This document shows positions 10,191 through 24,300 of a stretch of DNA of 64,000 nucleotides, one piece after another; the stretch's first letter is position 1, and every line of letters begins with the position of its first letter. The position numbers and the translations under genes were made by a program. The notes below the pieces were generated by a model. The model was not told where the DNA came from and made no database searches. It saw only the letters and a list, made by a program, of their open reading frames with translations. Location: positions 604,063 through 668,062 of the forward strand of contig WBMV01004889.1 of assembly GCA_013396655.1 (NCBI GenBank), written 5' to 3'. The DNA comes from Campylorhamphus procurvoides. Its lineage: Eukaryota; Chordata; Aves; Passeriformes; Dendrocolaptidae.

Positions 10191-12305
10191 TAAACACCTC
10201 AGGGTGATGACACTGTTTCACTTCACCTGTGGTAACCTGAGATTACAACCATGCTACCATATTTGCCTGTAATTCCACAAGAGTTGGAAATACCGGTATC
10301 TGGAGAATAGGTAGCACAGCTTGTTTGTCTCAACCCCTCCTGTTTGGGGTTTTTTAAGGAAGCTATCCAATACTACAAACCCAAGTTTGTAAACACCTCT
10401 CTCCCACTTAAAAAATAATTAAAAAATCCATGATATTTAAACATGGCACTGTATTTCCACTGTGTTTGAAAATGTGAGTCCAATTTAGTCAAAGCTTTCT
10501 TTAATATACCGATATTTTATAAAAAGCTTGTTTTTCAGTAGGGGGAAGAACATGAAGTTACAATGATTCTGAGGCAAGCCCTAAAAAAGCCTCAGCAAGC
10601 AAGGGAGCAAGTGAGCTTCCTCATCAAGTAGTGTGTCATTTAAGAATGTAAGGGCACCTGGAAACTAACAAACAAAATTTAAAATCCAGATGTTTGACAT
10701 CCTCAGAGGTCAGCAGCAGGCAGGCCAGCTCAGAAGTCTGTTGTTCTAGGCTCAATGGTCTAAACACTAACAAGTCTTCCCTGAAAGTCTAGGTCAGCTC
10801 CCTGATGAGCTGGTAAGCAACTGGACAGACAATCCCGTATGATTTGCTCACAAAACCTTGGTGCAAAAAGTGAAGATGTCCAAGTATTTTGGTAAGATTG
10901 GGCAAGACTTTCCAATTCAAGTTTTAAAATTACTTAACTTGTTTGGTTTGACAAGGTTTGCAGGCCTTTTAAGTACTCTAGAACTGCTATAGAATGCATT
11001 AATTTGGCAGCAATCTCTGGGATAGATAGGTCTTTCACAAGCCTTAAGTGGTGACACAAAGGACCTCATTGCAAGAGACTGGTCAGCCCATTGAAGAATC
11101 AAACACCTAAAATCGGCTGAGACAGTTCCTTCTGTGAGCAGTCCAGGTTTGCACTGAAACCTCTGCAGGAAGCAGGAAAAGGATTTTCTTTTTTTTTTAA
11201 AGGAGATTTTAAGTAGAGGGGTCCTTTAGAACACAAAAAATGCTTCCAAACATGACTGTGGGTCCTTGCTTATTAAATGCTGGGCCCTTAATGAAGCCCT
11301 CTCAGAATGGGTGGATTTCATGGGTATGTGAACACAAACACATACCATTGATTAAACAGTAACTCAGAAAACTCCATCTCTGAAACACTGAGTTGTCCTT
11401 TATCTTCTGATGCCCATTCACAATGCAGTACAACTCACAAGGCTGGACCCTTTTTATAATTTAATAAATTGAGATTATAAAAAAAGTCTTAGCTAAAAAC
11501 ACCCTCTTAAAATATGAGCCAACAAGCCACAACTCATTTAGACTCTCATCACTCTCTAAAAGTTACCTCCATGTATATCCGACATTTTCAAAAAATAGGG
11601 TGAACAGATAAGTTTCTCCTGAATGCTCTGGGTATTGATGGTGGCAGGCCACTGTAGACAAGTAAATACTCAGGCGGTTTCCTGTTGCTTGTGCTCCTGT
11701 AGAAAGGGAATCCTACCACCTATGGCATGGGTATTATCTAGGATCTGAGCTCCTCTGCTGACTGCAACGCTGTGGTAAAGGAAAAAAAGACTTAACTGTG
11801 GATGTGCTAGGTTATTTGATCTATCCTACCTTCTTCATGCTCCTATATGAACTCAGCAGGGAGACACCTTTAGTTCAGTGGACTCTAAGGACGTATTTTT
11901 TCCACCATTAACAGTAACACAGTCCTGAATTCTTCATGTTTGAGAAATACCACAGCATCTTCATGAAATTACAAGTTACACTGTAGGCAGCTTAAAAATT
12001 TCCTCCTGATTAGAAAGTTTTCCTGTGGAACATGAAAAGTGGAAGAATGAATTGACATCTTTGTGCTTCAACACCTTCTCTGTTTTCTTTGCATCAGATT
12101 AAATGACTCATCCCAGTCATAAGGACTAAACTGGATTTGTGAAAACTGACTCTTGGTAACTCTTTCTGATGTTGGCATTAAAAACCTCAGTTTGCTTTAT
12201 ATCACAGTTAAATTATGACAAGTCAAACATTTGGCTAAAGCTTAGGAAGAGCAAATGAATTCTCATCACTGTAAACATTTTAGTACAAGGGCAAAGTCAG
12301 CTCAC

Positions 12306-12430
12306 CGGAAAAAGTACACCATTTCCACAGTCAATTATCTTTAATTCACACTTCCATTGTACAGGCCTATCACTGAAGAAGAAATCCGCAGCACAGGCAG
12401 ATTCCCAAAATGCATAGGCAAAGGACTCAT
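12306..12430 (-). CDS. Candidate internal exon, about 41 codons, unidentified
   Basis: On the minus strand an acceptor (a T8 run, then AAGTACAG) precedes 125 bases ending at a donor CTTTTTCCG|GTGAGC. One frame is open throughout, entered with two bases of a split codon and leaving in phase 0. The peptide includes ESFAYAFWESACAADFFF and DRPVQWKCEL and is rich in Phe, Trp and Cys, as in an extracellular or lumenal fold. I do not recognise it. A second frame is open for only part of the length. It lies in the direction of the island promoter at 39 kb, which would make it a downstream exon, but chance cannot be excluded. Confidence 0.18.
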
Positions 12431-15400
12431 CTGTACTTAAAAAAAACCCCAAAACATTTACACACTGAATATTTTCTTGAAAAGATGCCTCATGACCACC
12501 CATGGCAGCAACAGCAACTTGCAGTAACAACGTAACGAGCCAGAAAGCTGATTTAAAGAAATAAGCAAAATAAAATAAAAAGCAAAACTAAACCAAAAAC
12601 TGCATGAAAACATTTGACGAAAGCACTCCTAAGAACCATGGAGGTCTGAAAGACAGTGTGAACACATAAAACACAGGTTCCTTCTGCTGCCAAGTCCCAT
12701 GTTCTGTGATTCAGTTCTCTGAGCACATTATGAATATGAAAAGTGTGGGAAACATCTGCCTTTTGATTCGGGGTTTTGTTGTTGCCAGCTGCTCTATTTT
12801 AATAATGCCTTGTACACCTCAGAAATATGGAGTAAAATTGTACACTAGAAAAGCTGCAGTCAAAACCAAAGCTGTCACAAGTAGAATACATCAGCCTTCA
12901 CTGTTTCATTAGATCTCCTTTTTGGCAAAGTTTTCTGGAGAACCACCAAGAAAGTACCAAAGGCCCATAAAAACTGAAAGGAGAAGTTCCCTTAGTAAGA
13001 CAGATTATTTAAACTTTTGGTTCTCATTCTGTTTACGTTATCACCTATTTAAAAGTCACATTTCTTAACCAAGAGTCAAAGAAGAAGTGGCTTCATCAAA
13101 AAAACTCCAACAGTCTGGCTCCAGCTGGGTGCTGAAAACTACTTCTGTAGTTCTCCAGCTGAAAAAAAGCCAAAACAATAAACCTCTGCCCAACATAAAG
13201 AAGCCACTTCACAAGTAAGCCACACCTCAAACAAGATTGGATAGTTAAGATTACAGGTAGGCATTATGTTTTTTATCTTCATATCTTTAGGACCACAGAG
13301 AAACAAAGATGGAAATATTGGTTTTCCCAGTTCTTTTGATCAGTACTGGGAATCTTTGCTGATTGTTTAACAGATGTAAAATTGAGTACCTGTGAATGCA
13401 TTTAAACTTTTAATGAGCTTTACAAACTGTATTATTATGCCTATGCAGATACTCCTAGATGGAAATACAGATACACATCTAGGCAAGATATATCTACATC
13501 TAAACGTGTACACCTCAAGATTTTACATTCAGCTACTCAGCCACCATCTGTGGAGAAACAGCAGCTGTGCCTGCAGATCAGTCAAAATATAGCTTACTGA
13601 AATGACACTATCAATACCAAACTATTCCTGTAATGAGAATAATTGCTGATGAAACTCCTTCCTCTATGTTTAAGGGATGAATCTCTTCGAGTGGAGAAGT
13701 ATTTCTGTTTTCTCTGTTGAGTAGCAAAGCAACATCATTGCGGTTATTATCATTTAAGGAATTGACCATGTCAAAGTAATTCTAAATGATACAATGAAAC
13801 CACAGGTCCTGGAATTTGCTGTAATTCTGGTTTACTCAAATGTGGTAGATTTGCCTTTAGTTTTTCTTCACAGGCAATCAGACTCCATTTTCTGTTTGCA
13901 TCAGCAACCAAAGCAGGTAGATTTAAACTACAGAGTAGAAGAGCAACAGCCACCCTCCACCTTTTCGCTTTCCTGCAGTGAATTCATTTGTTGTAGCAAG
14001 AAAACTATTTGCTCATCAACCCTCCCTCAAACTTAGCCTTGCCCAGAACACTCATCCAATGCCCTGGAACAGCACGGAGCAGAAGCCAAGAGCACAAGAC
14101 ACTGACCATCCAGTGCTGATGAAGAAAAAATAATGAGCACCCCACAACACACCCAAACAATAACTGCCAAGTCTTCCTTACTCCTGCTGTGTCCTTATGA
14201 ACAAAGCTTTCTTTGAAAACACCCAGGTCAATGCAGTATTTGCCATTTCACAGCATTTCTTTAATCACACTATCTTGTGGCAGAGGAGTGGCTTTGCCCA
14301 CTCCCATCCCTGCATGCAGCTACCGCAGGGCAACACAATATGTTAGAGGCACCAGGACAGCTATACAACATCTTGGGCCTTTACCTGCACACAAGGAGCT
14401 GTAGGAAGGTGAGTGTGGGTGTCCCTCTGATGTCCAAGGATGACATCTGGTGTGACAGGGCTGACAAGTGCTCCCAGCTACAGCATTAAACCTCGAGGCA
14501 TTGTGGGGTTTTTATGCTGCAGTTTCCCTTCCTCACTACATAACTCAGCACTCTTCCTACATTACCAAAGTCAGCAGAGAGTTCACTTGAAACAGCCTCA
14601 GCTGCCTCATGAGCAATACCAAGCTTGGGGCCATACATGGCCCCGTTCACACCACGAAGCCCACGCTTAGTCCACTGCCAGCCTTCTCTCCAAGGGCATA
14701 AAGTTAGGACTTCTATACACCTTCCCATCTGCAAGACTATCACCTGCAACAGTGGTGAACTGACTCCAAAGCAGCCTAAAATCATTGGGAGAGAAGTGGC
14801 TGCAGAATGAATAAGCAAAGAAAAAAAAAGCCCAAAGGCTAATTCCTTCCAGTTGTTATTATTTAGAGGTTTGCTCTGAGATTGATAAAAGGGAGCGTGT
14901 GGAGAGGACACACTCTGGGACAGCAGATACACTGGACAGCCCACCCTGGAGATCATCTTTTTTTGTGATAAAAGCCGCCATCAGTTATTGTTATGCAAGT
15001 AATGGCACACCAAGCATACTAAGTAAGTGCTAGTACTCAGGACACTCCACACATAACTCCAGAGGATGTCTCCTGAAGTTCCAAGATGATGTTAGGACTT
15101 TGTTTTACAGAGCATTGTAGACTCGAATCTACTGTGTTCAGCTTAAAAGACATCTTTAGAAAGTATGTAATGCCTGAGAAAACATCTCATTACTACAAAG
15201 ACTGTGCATTTAAGTAATTAATTTTTTTCCTAGACATTCATTAAAAGAGAACAGTATCCTCACACACAAAATTATAAACAAGCCGAGTGCAATAGCCATG
15301 ACATAAAAAACCCCAGCACTGCAAAGACATCTCTCTGGAGAGGAGATAAGGGATCAAAACAAACAAAAATCCCAGGTTACTTATTTTTTCTTCCCTCCCT

Positions 15401-18400
15401 GTCTTGTTTCGCTAAGGAAGCCCTAAAGTCTCTGTCATGATACCAGAAAAATTACATAAAAATATCTATAGTTACACCAAGCTTAGACTCAAAACTAATT
15501 TATATCAGCATGTATGAGAGATGGGAATACAGACCATTACCAAACTACTGACATCCTTGTATTCAACCTTAGACAATTTGAGATTGTGCCTTTCCTGTTT
15601 CATAGAAATGCAGATAATGACCTACAATACCTATACCAGGCTATAGAAATGAAATCTTACTGTAGGAGAAAGACTCAGAAAGAGTGAAAACAAACTGACA
15701 GCTTATATGATGCTCAAACTCCTCTACTGAACCACTCTGTGGCTGTATTCTGGAGCATTTCTAAATCATATAGAGTCTCCAGCAAAGACAAACATAAATA
15801 AGATACATAAGCCAAAGTAAATTAGGTAAACATTCAGATTTGTAATTTCATATTTTGTAGACTCTAAACTATAACTGTGCATCCTGTATGTATTGTTATC
15901 ACCTTGAATGGGTATTTAGTGAAGAAAATACGACTTCTGCTGTTTTTTAACTCCTATCTAATACAGTTTTCATTGCTTTGCACAATAAAAACATACTGAA
16001 ACGGAGATTGTTTTAAAATGGTCTCACTGGAGAAAGTAAACAATAAGTAGTTTGCCAGAAGTCTCACTTTTTATTCTGTTGTATTATACATACAGTGAAA
16101 TTACTAAATTGAAATAGTTGAGATACAGTTTAACAGGTGCAACTTTTGCATTCTGTAACTCTATCAAACTTGTTTATTTTACTGTATACACATATTTACA
16201 AGAACCAGAAAAGAGAAATTTTACCCTTGGAGAGAGAGACTTTTCTGAATTATGAATTGCTTTATGACATGAAATCCTAACAAGATGCATCTCAGAAGAC
16301 TATTTATGCTGCACCCTGCTAGAGCTCAGTGATAAGATGCACTATATGCAAGCTCTATATCAAATTAGAAACCACTTACATCACTCAGTGAGTGTTTGGT
16401 ATTTGACATTTTGCTTTCTCTAGATTACCTGTGCCTTATAACTTCTCATGGGCCATTATGGAAATTCACATCAGCAAACAGACTTCTTAGATTTCCTACT
16501 TGTAAGTTACATTACATATACAAGAACAAGCCCTCATTTACATAGGAACTCACAGTATTAAATTAAAATTAACTCAGATACTTCCAGTTCTTATTTTAGT
16601 CTGTTTATTCTCAGATAGCTTAGGTTGATTCCTCAACACCACTAAGTTCAGAGGATGCCAGAGGAATAAAGCTGTACTGAACGCCGGAATTTACATCCAT
16701 GACACGTGACTGTCAGTGTGTCACAAAAACCAGGCTGATTCCTGATGAAAGAAGCCACGAAGCTGAAGCCTCATAACACAAATCATTTAGAGAGTTCACT
16801 ACTTTGATTTAGGTTAAACGGATTTATCAGCTTAGAAACAGGACTAAGTTACTGCAATTTGAGCAGCTGAGCTGTGTAGCTGACCATACATGCGCAGTTT
16901 AGCCTACAGCAAAAGCCAGGCCAAGCACATTTTTGGCTTATAAAAGTCAAATGATAGGAGATTTGAACGGAGAAGGTTCAATGAAAGGAGATTTACGGAG
17001 TCTACCTACTTTACTTCATCCCTGCGACAAGAGTACTCTCAGCAGAAGCTGCAGATACCCAATCATCAAAACATCCTTAGCTGGTGGTCTGCTGCAAGGT
17101 CCATCCCACCACAGCACCAGCCTGGTGTTCACATCACTACACCCACCAGGTACCCACATTACACACAGTACTGATCATACAGAATTCTTCATGTGTGCAA
17201 ACTCTGCATGGTGTGTCCTACCACATGCCTGCCCCCATACCCAACACGTAACATCCAGCTCTTCATGCATCTCTCACCATGACACCAAGGGGGACACAGC
17301 ACGTCACTGCAGTAGGCTGGCCACTGCTACAGTAACAGAAAGCTCTCCTACTGCTGCTGAAGTTTGAGACAGAGGTCAGCGACACATCACCCAAGCCACT
17401 TGTTCATGACTGAACCCACTGCTAGAAGGCTCAAACACAGAATTAAATGTTGGCCAGTTACCCAACTCACCCTAACTCAACAAAGTTGCCCAGTCAAGAG
17501 CAAACAACTGTCTGTGTGTGCCCTGAACACTTCAATTTATGCCTAAAGGAAAACAGCACAATACTGGATTTGCTGGGGCTTAATTTAAGACAATATTAAG
17601 ATATAAACAGAAGCTTGAGTTGAAGTAAAATGGGGAAGCAAGCATCTTCCTGAATGGTGAGACAGTATCTGATGCCATAACTAAACACCACACTCTTGAA
17701 TCTTGCTACCTAAGTCATAGGTAACAACCTTAACAAGGCCACTTTCTTCAGCTCACTACACCAATTCACAGTACCTAGAAGATCTGACACATGTTATGGA
17801 CAAACTCCTTGCGCTCCCTGAGCTCTAAAACCATTAGAGCTTGACAGGAGCTCTGGCTTCACGGGAATAAAATTTATCCACATTCTTCCCCCATCAGGAT
17901 TCCTGGACAAATGGCAATTTCCGCTAAAACCAGCACTAATCAGAGACAAGAAATATTTCAAGGTTTTGAAGTGTTCACCTAATCTCTAGCAAAGAGATTA
18001 TTTCTGGTAAAGATGTAATCTGGAAGTGCTGCCAGGCAGATGTGTATGCTCAAGCCTGGAGCCACAGGCTCAGGAGCCCCCCCAGGACCCAGGAGGCCAC
18101 CATCTCCATGGGAAACAGAAGCACCACAGAGACAGAAGTGACTGTAAACTCAATGGCTGCTCCCAAGGCTCACCTGGATGCTCCTTGCCTGTTTATTTAG
18201 CTTGGAAGTAACAAACAAGCCTGCTAGTGCTTCAAATACTCTCTGCTTTTGAAGGGATCAAGTCTGGGAAATGCCATCAAGCAAGTGGGAACTGCAAGCC
18301 AGCCTGCAGGTGTATCTCTACAGCTCACAACAGCCGGCCTCACAGCAGTGGCTCAGCTACATTTACCGCCTCGCTGAGAACCACTGATCCAACAAGCGTA

Positions 18401-20210
18401 ATCCCATATTAAAAAAGCTTTTTTTCAGGAGAGAGTTGTATAATACCAAAACTTTCTACGTTTCACATATGGTCTTCTCTAAACACTTGCACAACAAAAC
18501 CCTGGGCCTAAGGATCTCACAGCTTAAAGAGTATCCGACACAGAATCCAACCTCCAACTGGAAAAGGCTTGCAAGGAAGCTGGAGATCTGAATTATCCAG
18601 ACTCACCTCATTATATTATTATGATCCTGGGCATAGTTTGGAATTACATAAACCAAAAACGCAGTTCCCCCAACTTCTCAGGGGCTTATCCACATGGACT
18701 CTGAAAATCAAAGAGAGTGATGCAAGCATGGAAAGTGCTCTTCACCATCATCTCCCAGTGGATCCCAAGTCTTTCCTGGTAACTCTTAAGATACTTTGAA
18801 TCTAAGAGGTTGGGGGAACGAATAAGAAAAAAGAAAGAAAAAAAACAGAAAAAAAAGGGAAAAACAACATAGAGGCATCTTATCTGAACATCTACTGACT
18901 TGCCTATGCATCTACAAGAAACATGACAGGTTGTTTCTACCTGCTTTACATTACATGGAAAAATAGAAAGGGCTGAGAAGCAAATGGATTTATCCTGAGT
19001 TTAGAAAGAAATTTTCCTTTTTTTTTTCTCCACAGCCTTCCCTTTGGGGAGAACAGGGTCAGTGGTAAAAGGGCTAATCAGATACCTAATTGATAACGAA
19101 TTTCAAAAGAAAAACATAACTTTCAGAAGTTAATTCTGTCATGTAACAGAGTTTCTCAGTAAGACAAAGCTTGGCATAAGGCATAATGACTTTTAACATT
19201 ACCCACATAAAGCAGAAGTTACTTTCACTTGAATGTTGGTATAGCTTCAACAAGTTTACAAACACAGCTGTGAAAAGAAAGTTGAAAAAACAGTCGTATT
19301 TCCTTATGTGTCTTCTCTGGCTCTCTCAGACCACTCTGAACTCCTGGGCCCAGCCTCTTTGCCCAGACAAACTTCTCCAAGCCAGCATATGGAGCTGCTC
19401 CCAGAGATGCAGGACTCTTGTGGTTGACAGTGCACAAGTCTGCCTGTAAACTGGGCACAGGAGATCCACAGAATTGCTATACATACTGCTACTGCTGTGC
19501 AACAACTTCTGACTGAGAACAGCAAGGGCTCCCAGTTACTTACAAAGGAATGGGCTGACTATGAAACAAGTGGCAACAAAGTTACTGAGCCCAGAAAGAT
19601 GCCTGTGCACAGACACCTGGCAAACAGGAAGACAGGTCCTGAAGGTGTGTCAGCCTAATTCCAACACACCTAACATGTCCATTTTAGTGCCCTCCCCAGT
19701 CTTGGTACAGCACCTGGTATCTATTTAGTACTACATATAGAGTATATCACTGATTGATCAAAAGCTCCTAAGAACTATAAACAGGTATTTGCCAAGGAGC
19801 ATAAGGCAAATTTAAGTTCCATTTATTCCCCAAATGTTCCCAAAAAGGTATTCATTGCAAGCAGCTATAGATCATCAGCATAACCCATGGTCCAACAGCA
19901 TTATAGCTCACTTTGTGGGGAATAGCCTTTCATACCTCCAGATCATATTCAATGTTCAACTCAGGTACACATATATGGAAAGGTAGATGGTATATTATTC
20001 CATTAGCATGCGGCAAATTCTTGAAATCCAGTGATTTCTGCATTTCTTCAGAGAAAAAGATGACAAAGTTCATAGCCGAGGAGGAATGTTTAAAAATGTC
20101 TCATGCATGGGAATTAAACCCAAAAAGTTGAAAAAGCATTCTTGTCCGCCTTCCTTAAAAAGGACACATCAGTAAGGAACACTTGCTCTTGGATATCTGA
20201 TGTTTTGTGT

Positions 20211-20330
20211 TAGATTGCTGAGTTTTTTTTCGCAAAGGTTGGAATAGACCCCGTGCTAGAATGAGAAGGTTCAGCTGCCCACTGCACCACTATGACGGTC
20301 AGAGTTTAGGATGAAGCTGTAATACAACTT
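20211..20330 (-). mobile_element. Possible relic CR1 3' end
   Basis: The segment AAAGGTTGGAATAGACCCC resembles the reverse complement of the CR1 tail (AAGGTTGGAAAAGACC). The flanks are too diverged to extend the match, so this is tentative. Confidence 0.2.
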
Positions 20331-20649
20331 ACAAGTCATATTCGTTTTTGGACCTGTGCCCATTTATAATAAAATTATGTAAGCAGCCGAAACTGCCTTC
20401 CTTGGCTGCTGAGGAAGAACAAGCATGTGTCAGAGGACAACATGGAAACTCCTGGCCTCCTGCTATAGTGAAGTGTCAGGCACGAAACAAACGCCCTGGC
20501 CAAAGTTTGACAGAACCATGAAGAAACCTAGAGAAAAACACTGGAAATGGCTCACATTTTACTTCTGTAAGCTCAGCACCTGGAAGGGCAATTTTCAAAT
20601 CTTCTACTTAATATGCATATAGTAAATAACTTCATATGTATGTTATCTT

Positions 20650-20662
20650 TTATATATATATA
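20650..20662. repeat. (TA)n microsatellite
   Basis: Short alternating TA run of six and a half units. Confidence 0.8.
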
Positions 20663-21119
20663 TGCAGACATATAACCCTAGCAAACAAGACACTACAAAA
20701 GAAGGAAATGCAAGCTTTCTCCAAAATCTGTTATACTGCAGTTTATACTTCAAAGACACTTTTTTTTGTTAAATTTTCTAGTCTTTTTATGTGCAACAGC
20801 AGCCTACATGTTACTGTAAAATCTATGTATATATAAAAATAAATCAATACACTGATGTCTTGATTCTGTAAACAGGAGTAACAAAGGGCATTTAACTCCA
20901 GCACATATACCCTTTTGTTATTCTGAACCATTTTGAAATCTGACCTGAATTTAAGTACATACATTAACTGGATTGTTCCAAGTTAAAAACTCTGCGCTGC
21001 CAAACTGCTGTTTACTATTTAAAAAATCGAGAAAGTGCATGTACACAAAATTGCATTAGGAATAAATCTCCTTTCCCTCAATACACACTCCTAAAAGCAG
21101 CAATGCAAACCTGACATTT

Positions 21120-21310
21120 CCTGACTCAGCAGTCTCCCTGTCAGCGCCCACTCTAACGACAGAAAGAGTTCTATTAGCTCCCTCCCAGTCCTATTCCCGC
21201 GGCCGAGCCAGCAGAACAAGCGGATAAACAGATCGCAGCCTCAGCTCTGCGTCACCAAAGCTGCCCGCCAGGTTTTGTCTGCAAGACCAGTTTCTGTGCA
21301 TGTGACCCGT
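21120..21310. promoter_or_regulatory. CpG cluster with NF-E2/MAF-type motif
   Basis: About ten CpGs fall in under 200 bases, including CCGCGGCCGAG, inside CpG-depleted AT-rich sequence. A perfect TGACTCAGCA (NF-E2/MAF/antioxidant-response core) is at 21122-21131 and TGCGTCA (reverse of TGACGCA, CRE/AP-1-like) is at 21248-21254. There is no TATA box or strong nearby donor. It could be an alternative promoter or an enhancer. The motif calls are sequence matches only. Confidence 0.35.
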
Positions 21311-24300
21311 TTCCCTTTCTCCCACACTCAGCCCAACAGCATAGCACAGCTGCCAGAAAACCTGAAATCAGGCCTAAAATTAACTTTATCAAGTACAGTA
21401 AAATGTAGGAAGAATTCAGTTAACTCCAATACCTCAAGCTGAGTTGTGCAGGACAAACAATGCACATTCCTACCATTCTTCCAGCCTTTGCATTGAGCAG
21501 ATCTGTCACAGAAACCCTACAACCCTGCCTGCAGCTGAACCAGTATTTTAATTTTGTTTTTACCGGGAATTCCTGAGCACCCTCTTCCATCAGCATGCTT
21601 CCATAGTTAGTCCACACACCAGCCACATCCCAACCACATTTCTAGTCGTGCAGATACATTTTGGTGGAATGGACAGAAAGGTATGCAACACTGCTGCAGC
21701 ACTCCTACATCTGGAACTATCACCACATCATTTAATAAGCTGAAGTAACTGTGATTTTAGATGGTTAGTGCTTGAGAGTACAATATGTCTTTCAAGGCCT
21801 AGTTATGCTCAACAGGATCCTTATCTTTATCCGATTTTCTTTTAATGCCAAAAATAAATTGGAAATAAATATGCTCTCATAACAGAAATAAATAAAATTA
21901 ATGATAAAATCTTCTTCATTGTTTTGTTTTTAAATCATCTGACAGACTTTAGTATTAAAAAATTAAAGCTCTTTTACAAGAGACTGGAAAGTAGTACGGT
22001 GAAGAGAAAAATGATGACTATTAATTCCTCTTAATCCTAAAGAACACTATTAAATATTGAATGATGATGCATGAGAGGAAAAAAGGAAAGAAAGAAAAAA
22101 ACCTGGTTAAATTCTCTCACTCCACAACATATTGAGGCAAAACCCAAACAACATCTGAAACAGCAAAGCAGGAAACCTTCACCCCAAAAACCTTAGTGCA
22201 GCAAAATACTCAATACTAGAATACCTTTTGGTACACTGTATGTCAGTTTCTAAAATCAACTAGAGTGACTACTTCTATTTTCACACCTTGTGATTAACCA
22301 GATTACAAAAGATAGCATCAATAACGGGCCTAGATATCAAAAGCATCTATGTACACACTAAGATTTAGCATTAAGAAATTATTTTACCCCCAACATCCTG
22401 TTCCAACATCAGCCAAGAGCTTTGCAGTCTGTTCTTTCATGGAGTACAAAAATAAATAAAATCTCAGAAGTGTTGCCCTAACAGTTATTTTCAAGTTTTA
22501 TTGAACTGACTTCCAACAGAAGTCCTGAAGTGGAATAAAAGGTGAAAAACTTAGATCCTAGGAGCTCTGAGAATCTGGAAAAGCACAGATATATGTAGGA
22601 AATAAACTGCAGAAAAAAACACATTTCTGCTAATTAGTTTAGAAAAGACTTGTTTTTCAGAAGTTCTGCATTTATCTGTACTGTATATATTTCAGAGGAC
22701 TGTATGCAACACCTTCTTGTCAGGCTTTCTATAAAAGCTATAGAAACCAAGATCAGCAGGATTAACCCATATACAAAAAGACTGCAATCAAGATAAATGA
22801 TAGGAAAAGAAAACAATTCTTTTCCAAACCTATCTGGTGTGCTTGTATCCATATACATTTTCAGTATATCAGGTCTGACAGAGAAAATGATCTTCCTGAA
22901 GAACAACACCCAAGTAAGATTTCTGTTCCAAACTGATTTGAAGAAAAGTAGGGACTCTCACAGTGGGGCTGCCTCCTTTTTCACAACCCCTGTCCAGACT
23001 GATTATATCTCAAAATCAGAGGCACTGCATTTAAATTAAGGAAATAAAAGATATACTAAATATGATTACGGGTCCACAAAGATGTACTTAAAACCAGACT
23101 TACAAGAGCTTTAGAACAAAGCTGTGGAAGACTTAAGGTAAAAAATAATCCTAGTTGGTTTTGCTGTTTCATCTCAGGAATACAATATTAAAACTATACT
23201 TCCGTACAAAGTTTCATGCACAGATTACATAAACTTCCTATAAATGCACAGTTTTGTGATGCTTTGCGTTCTTTGATAATTTTAATCTGAGTGCCTTCAG
23301 TTACATTTTTAGTCCTATCCTTCCTCTTCAGGTTCTTAGAAATTATGCAGAAGAGGTGAAAGCTGGACTTTCAAGGCAGCCCTCACATAAATTTGGGTAC
23401 AATAACAAGGAGTCATGCTGGGATGGGCATCATCTTATTGTGGATCAGGTAGCGGTTTGCTAGCAAGAGGACAGGCAGCCCATATCCCTACAAAGGGTCT
23501 CACAGCTTTCCCACAAGCTTTTCCCAGCTTTCCAAGCTTTAGATCTACGAAAACCAAACTGTTTGGATGCTGGTCAGTGACAATGCCCACCCTTCTGCAA
23601 AGACAGCAGTATGAGGAAAATCTTCCTCTTCCTTAAGGAACTGTACTCAATCAGTAGGCACCACTCACCAGTCTTTCCCAAATTCTTAATGAGGGAAGGT
23701 GCTATGTTTAGTGCTGCATGTCACAATTCACTGAACAGAACACCGGATGTGTTCAAAGGGCTCTACTCCATTATGCACCTAGTTGGCAACCCAAGACATA
23801 CATTCTATTCCAGCTTCCTGGAGAACAACAGACAACACCTACTAACTCCTTTGCAAAGAGTCACAGTAATTCGGTAATAAGGAGCATTAGGTGTCAACTA
23901 GGGATTATTCCCCAGTGCCAAGTCACATACTCGTTTCTGTTCTATGCAACAGAAATCAGCTTTAAATTCACTGCAGGAGTAGCTTTTTATGATGTAAAAA
24001 ATTCATTGCTAAGTTACCCAAAATTAGTTTTACCACGACAGTGAGTGGCCAGTTACAAATCACTTGAAAAACAAATTAAATTTACAAAGGATGAAAAAAA
24101 ATTAATGCAATTGTTCTTTTAAAGGAATGCTCATATCTTAGTTGCTTAACTGTTTTGTGCAATCACTCAGAGATACAAGTATTTATATGTGATTACTGAA
24201 AGCATCTATGTATGTACTTTCTCCCCTACTCATAAAAGGTATTTACAAGTACCACAGAGCTGTTTCTTAAAAAACCTTATTAACTGGAATGTTGACAGAA

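Larger units (their letters stand above)
10200..21110. other. AT-rich unique sequence, probably intronic
   Basis: Eleven kilobases with no recognised repeat family beyond short A-rich tracts (for example 18821-18867) and no known gene. The longest frame is 156 codons on the minus strand (14486-14956), with no domain or codon bias that I can see. A splice-bounded segment at 18607-18700 (minus) has stops in all three frames and is rejected as coding. The candidate exon at 12306-12430 is listed separately. Confidence 0.45.

Noticed and set aside
14486..14956. 156-codon minus-strand frame
   Set aside because: No domain, no splice support, ordinary composition; a long chance frame.
18607..18700. 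Minus-strand segment with strong acceptor (TTTGATTTTCAG) and donor (ATGAG|GTGAGT)
   Set aside because: All three frames contain a stop. It could only be a non-coding exon and shows how often good splice pairs arise by chance here.
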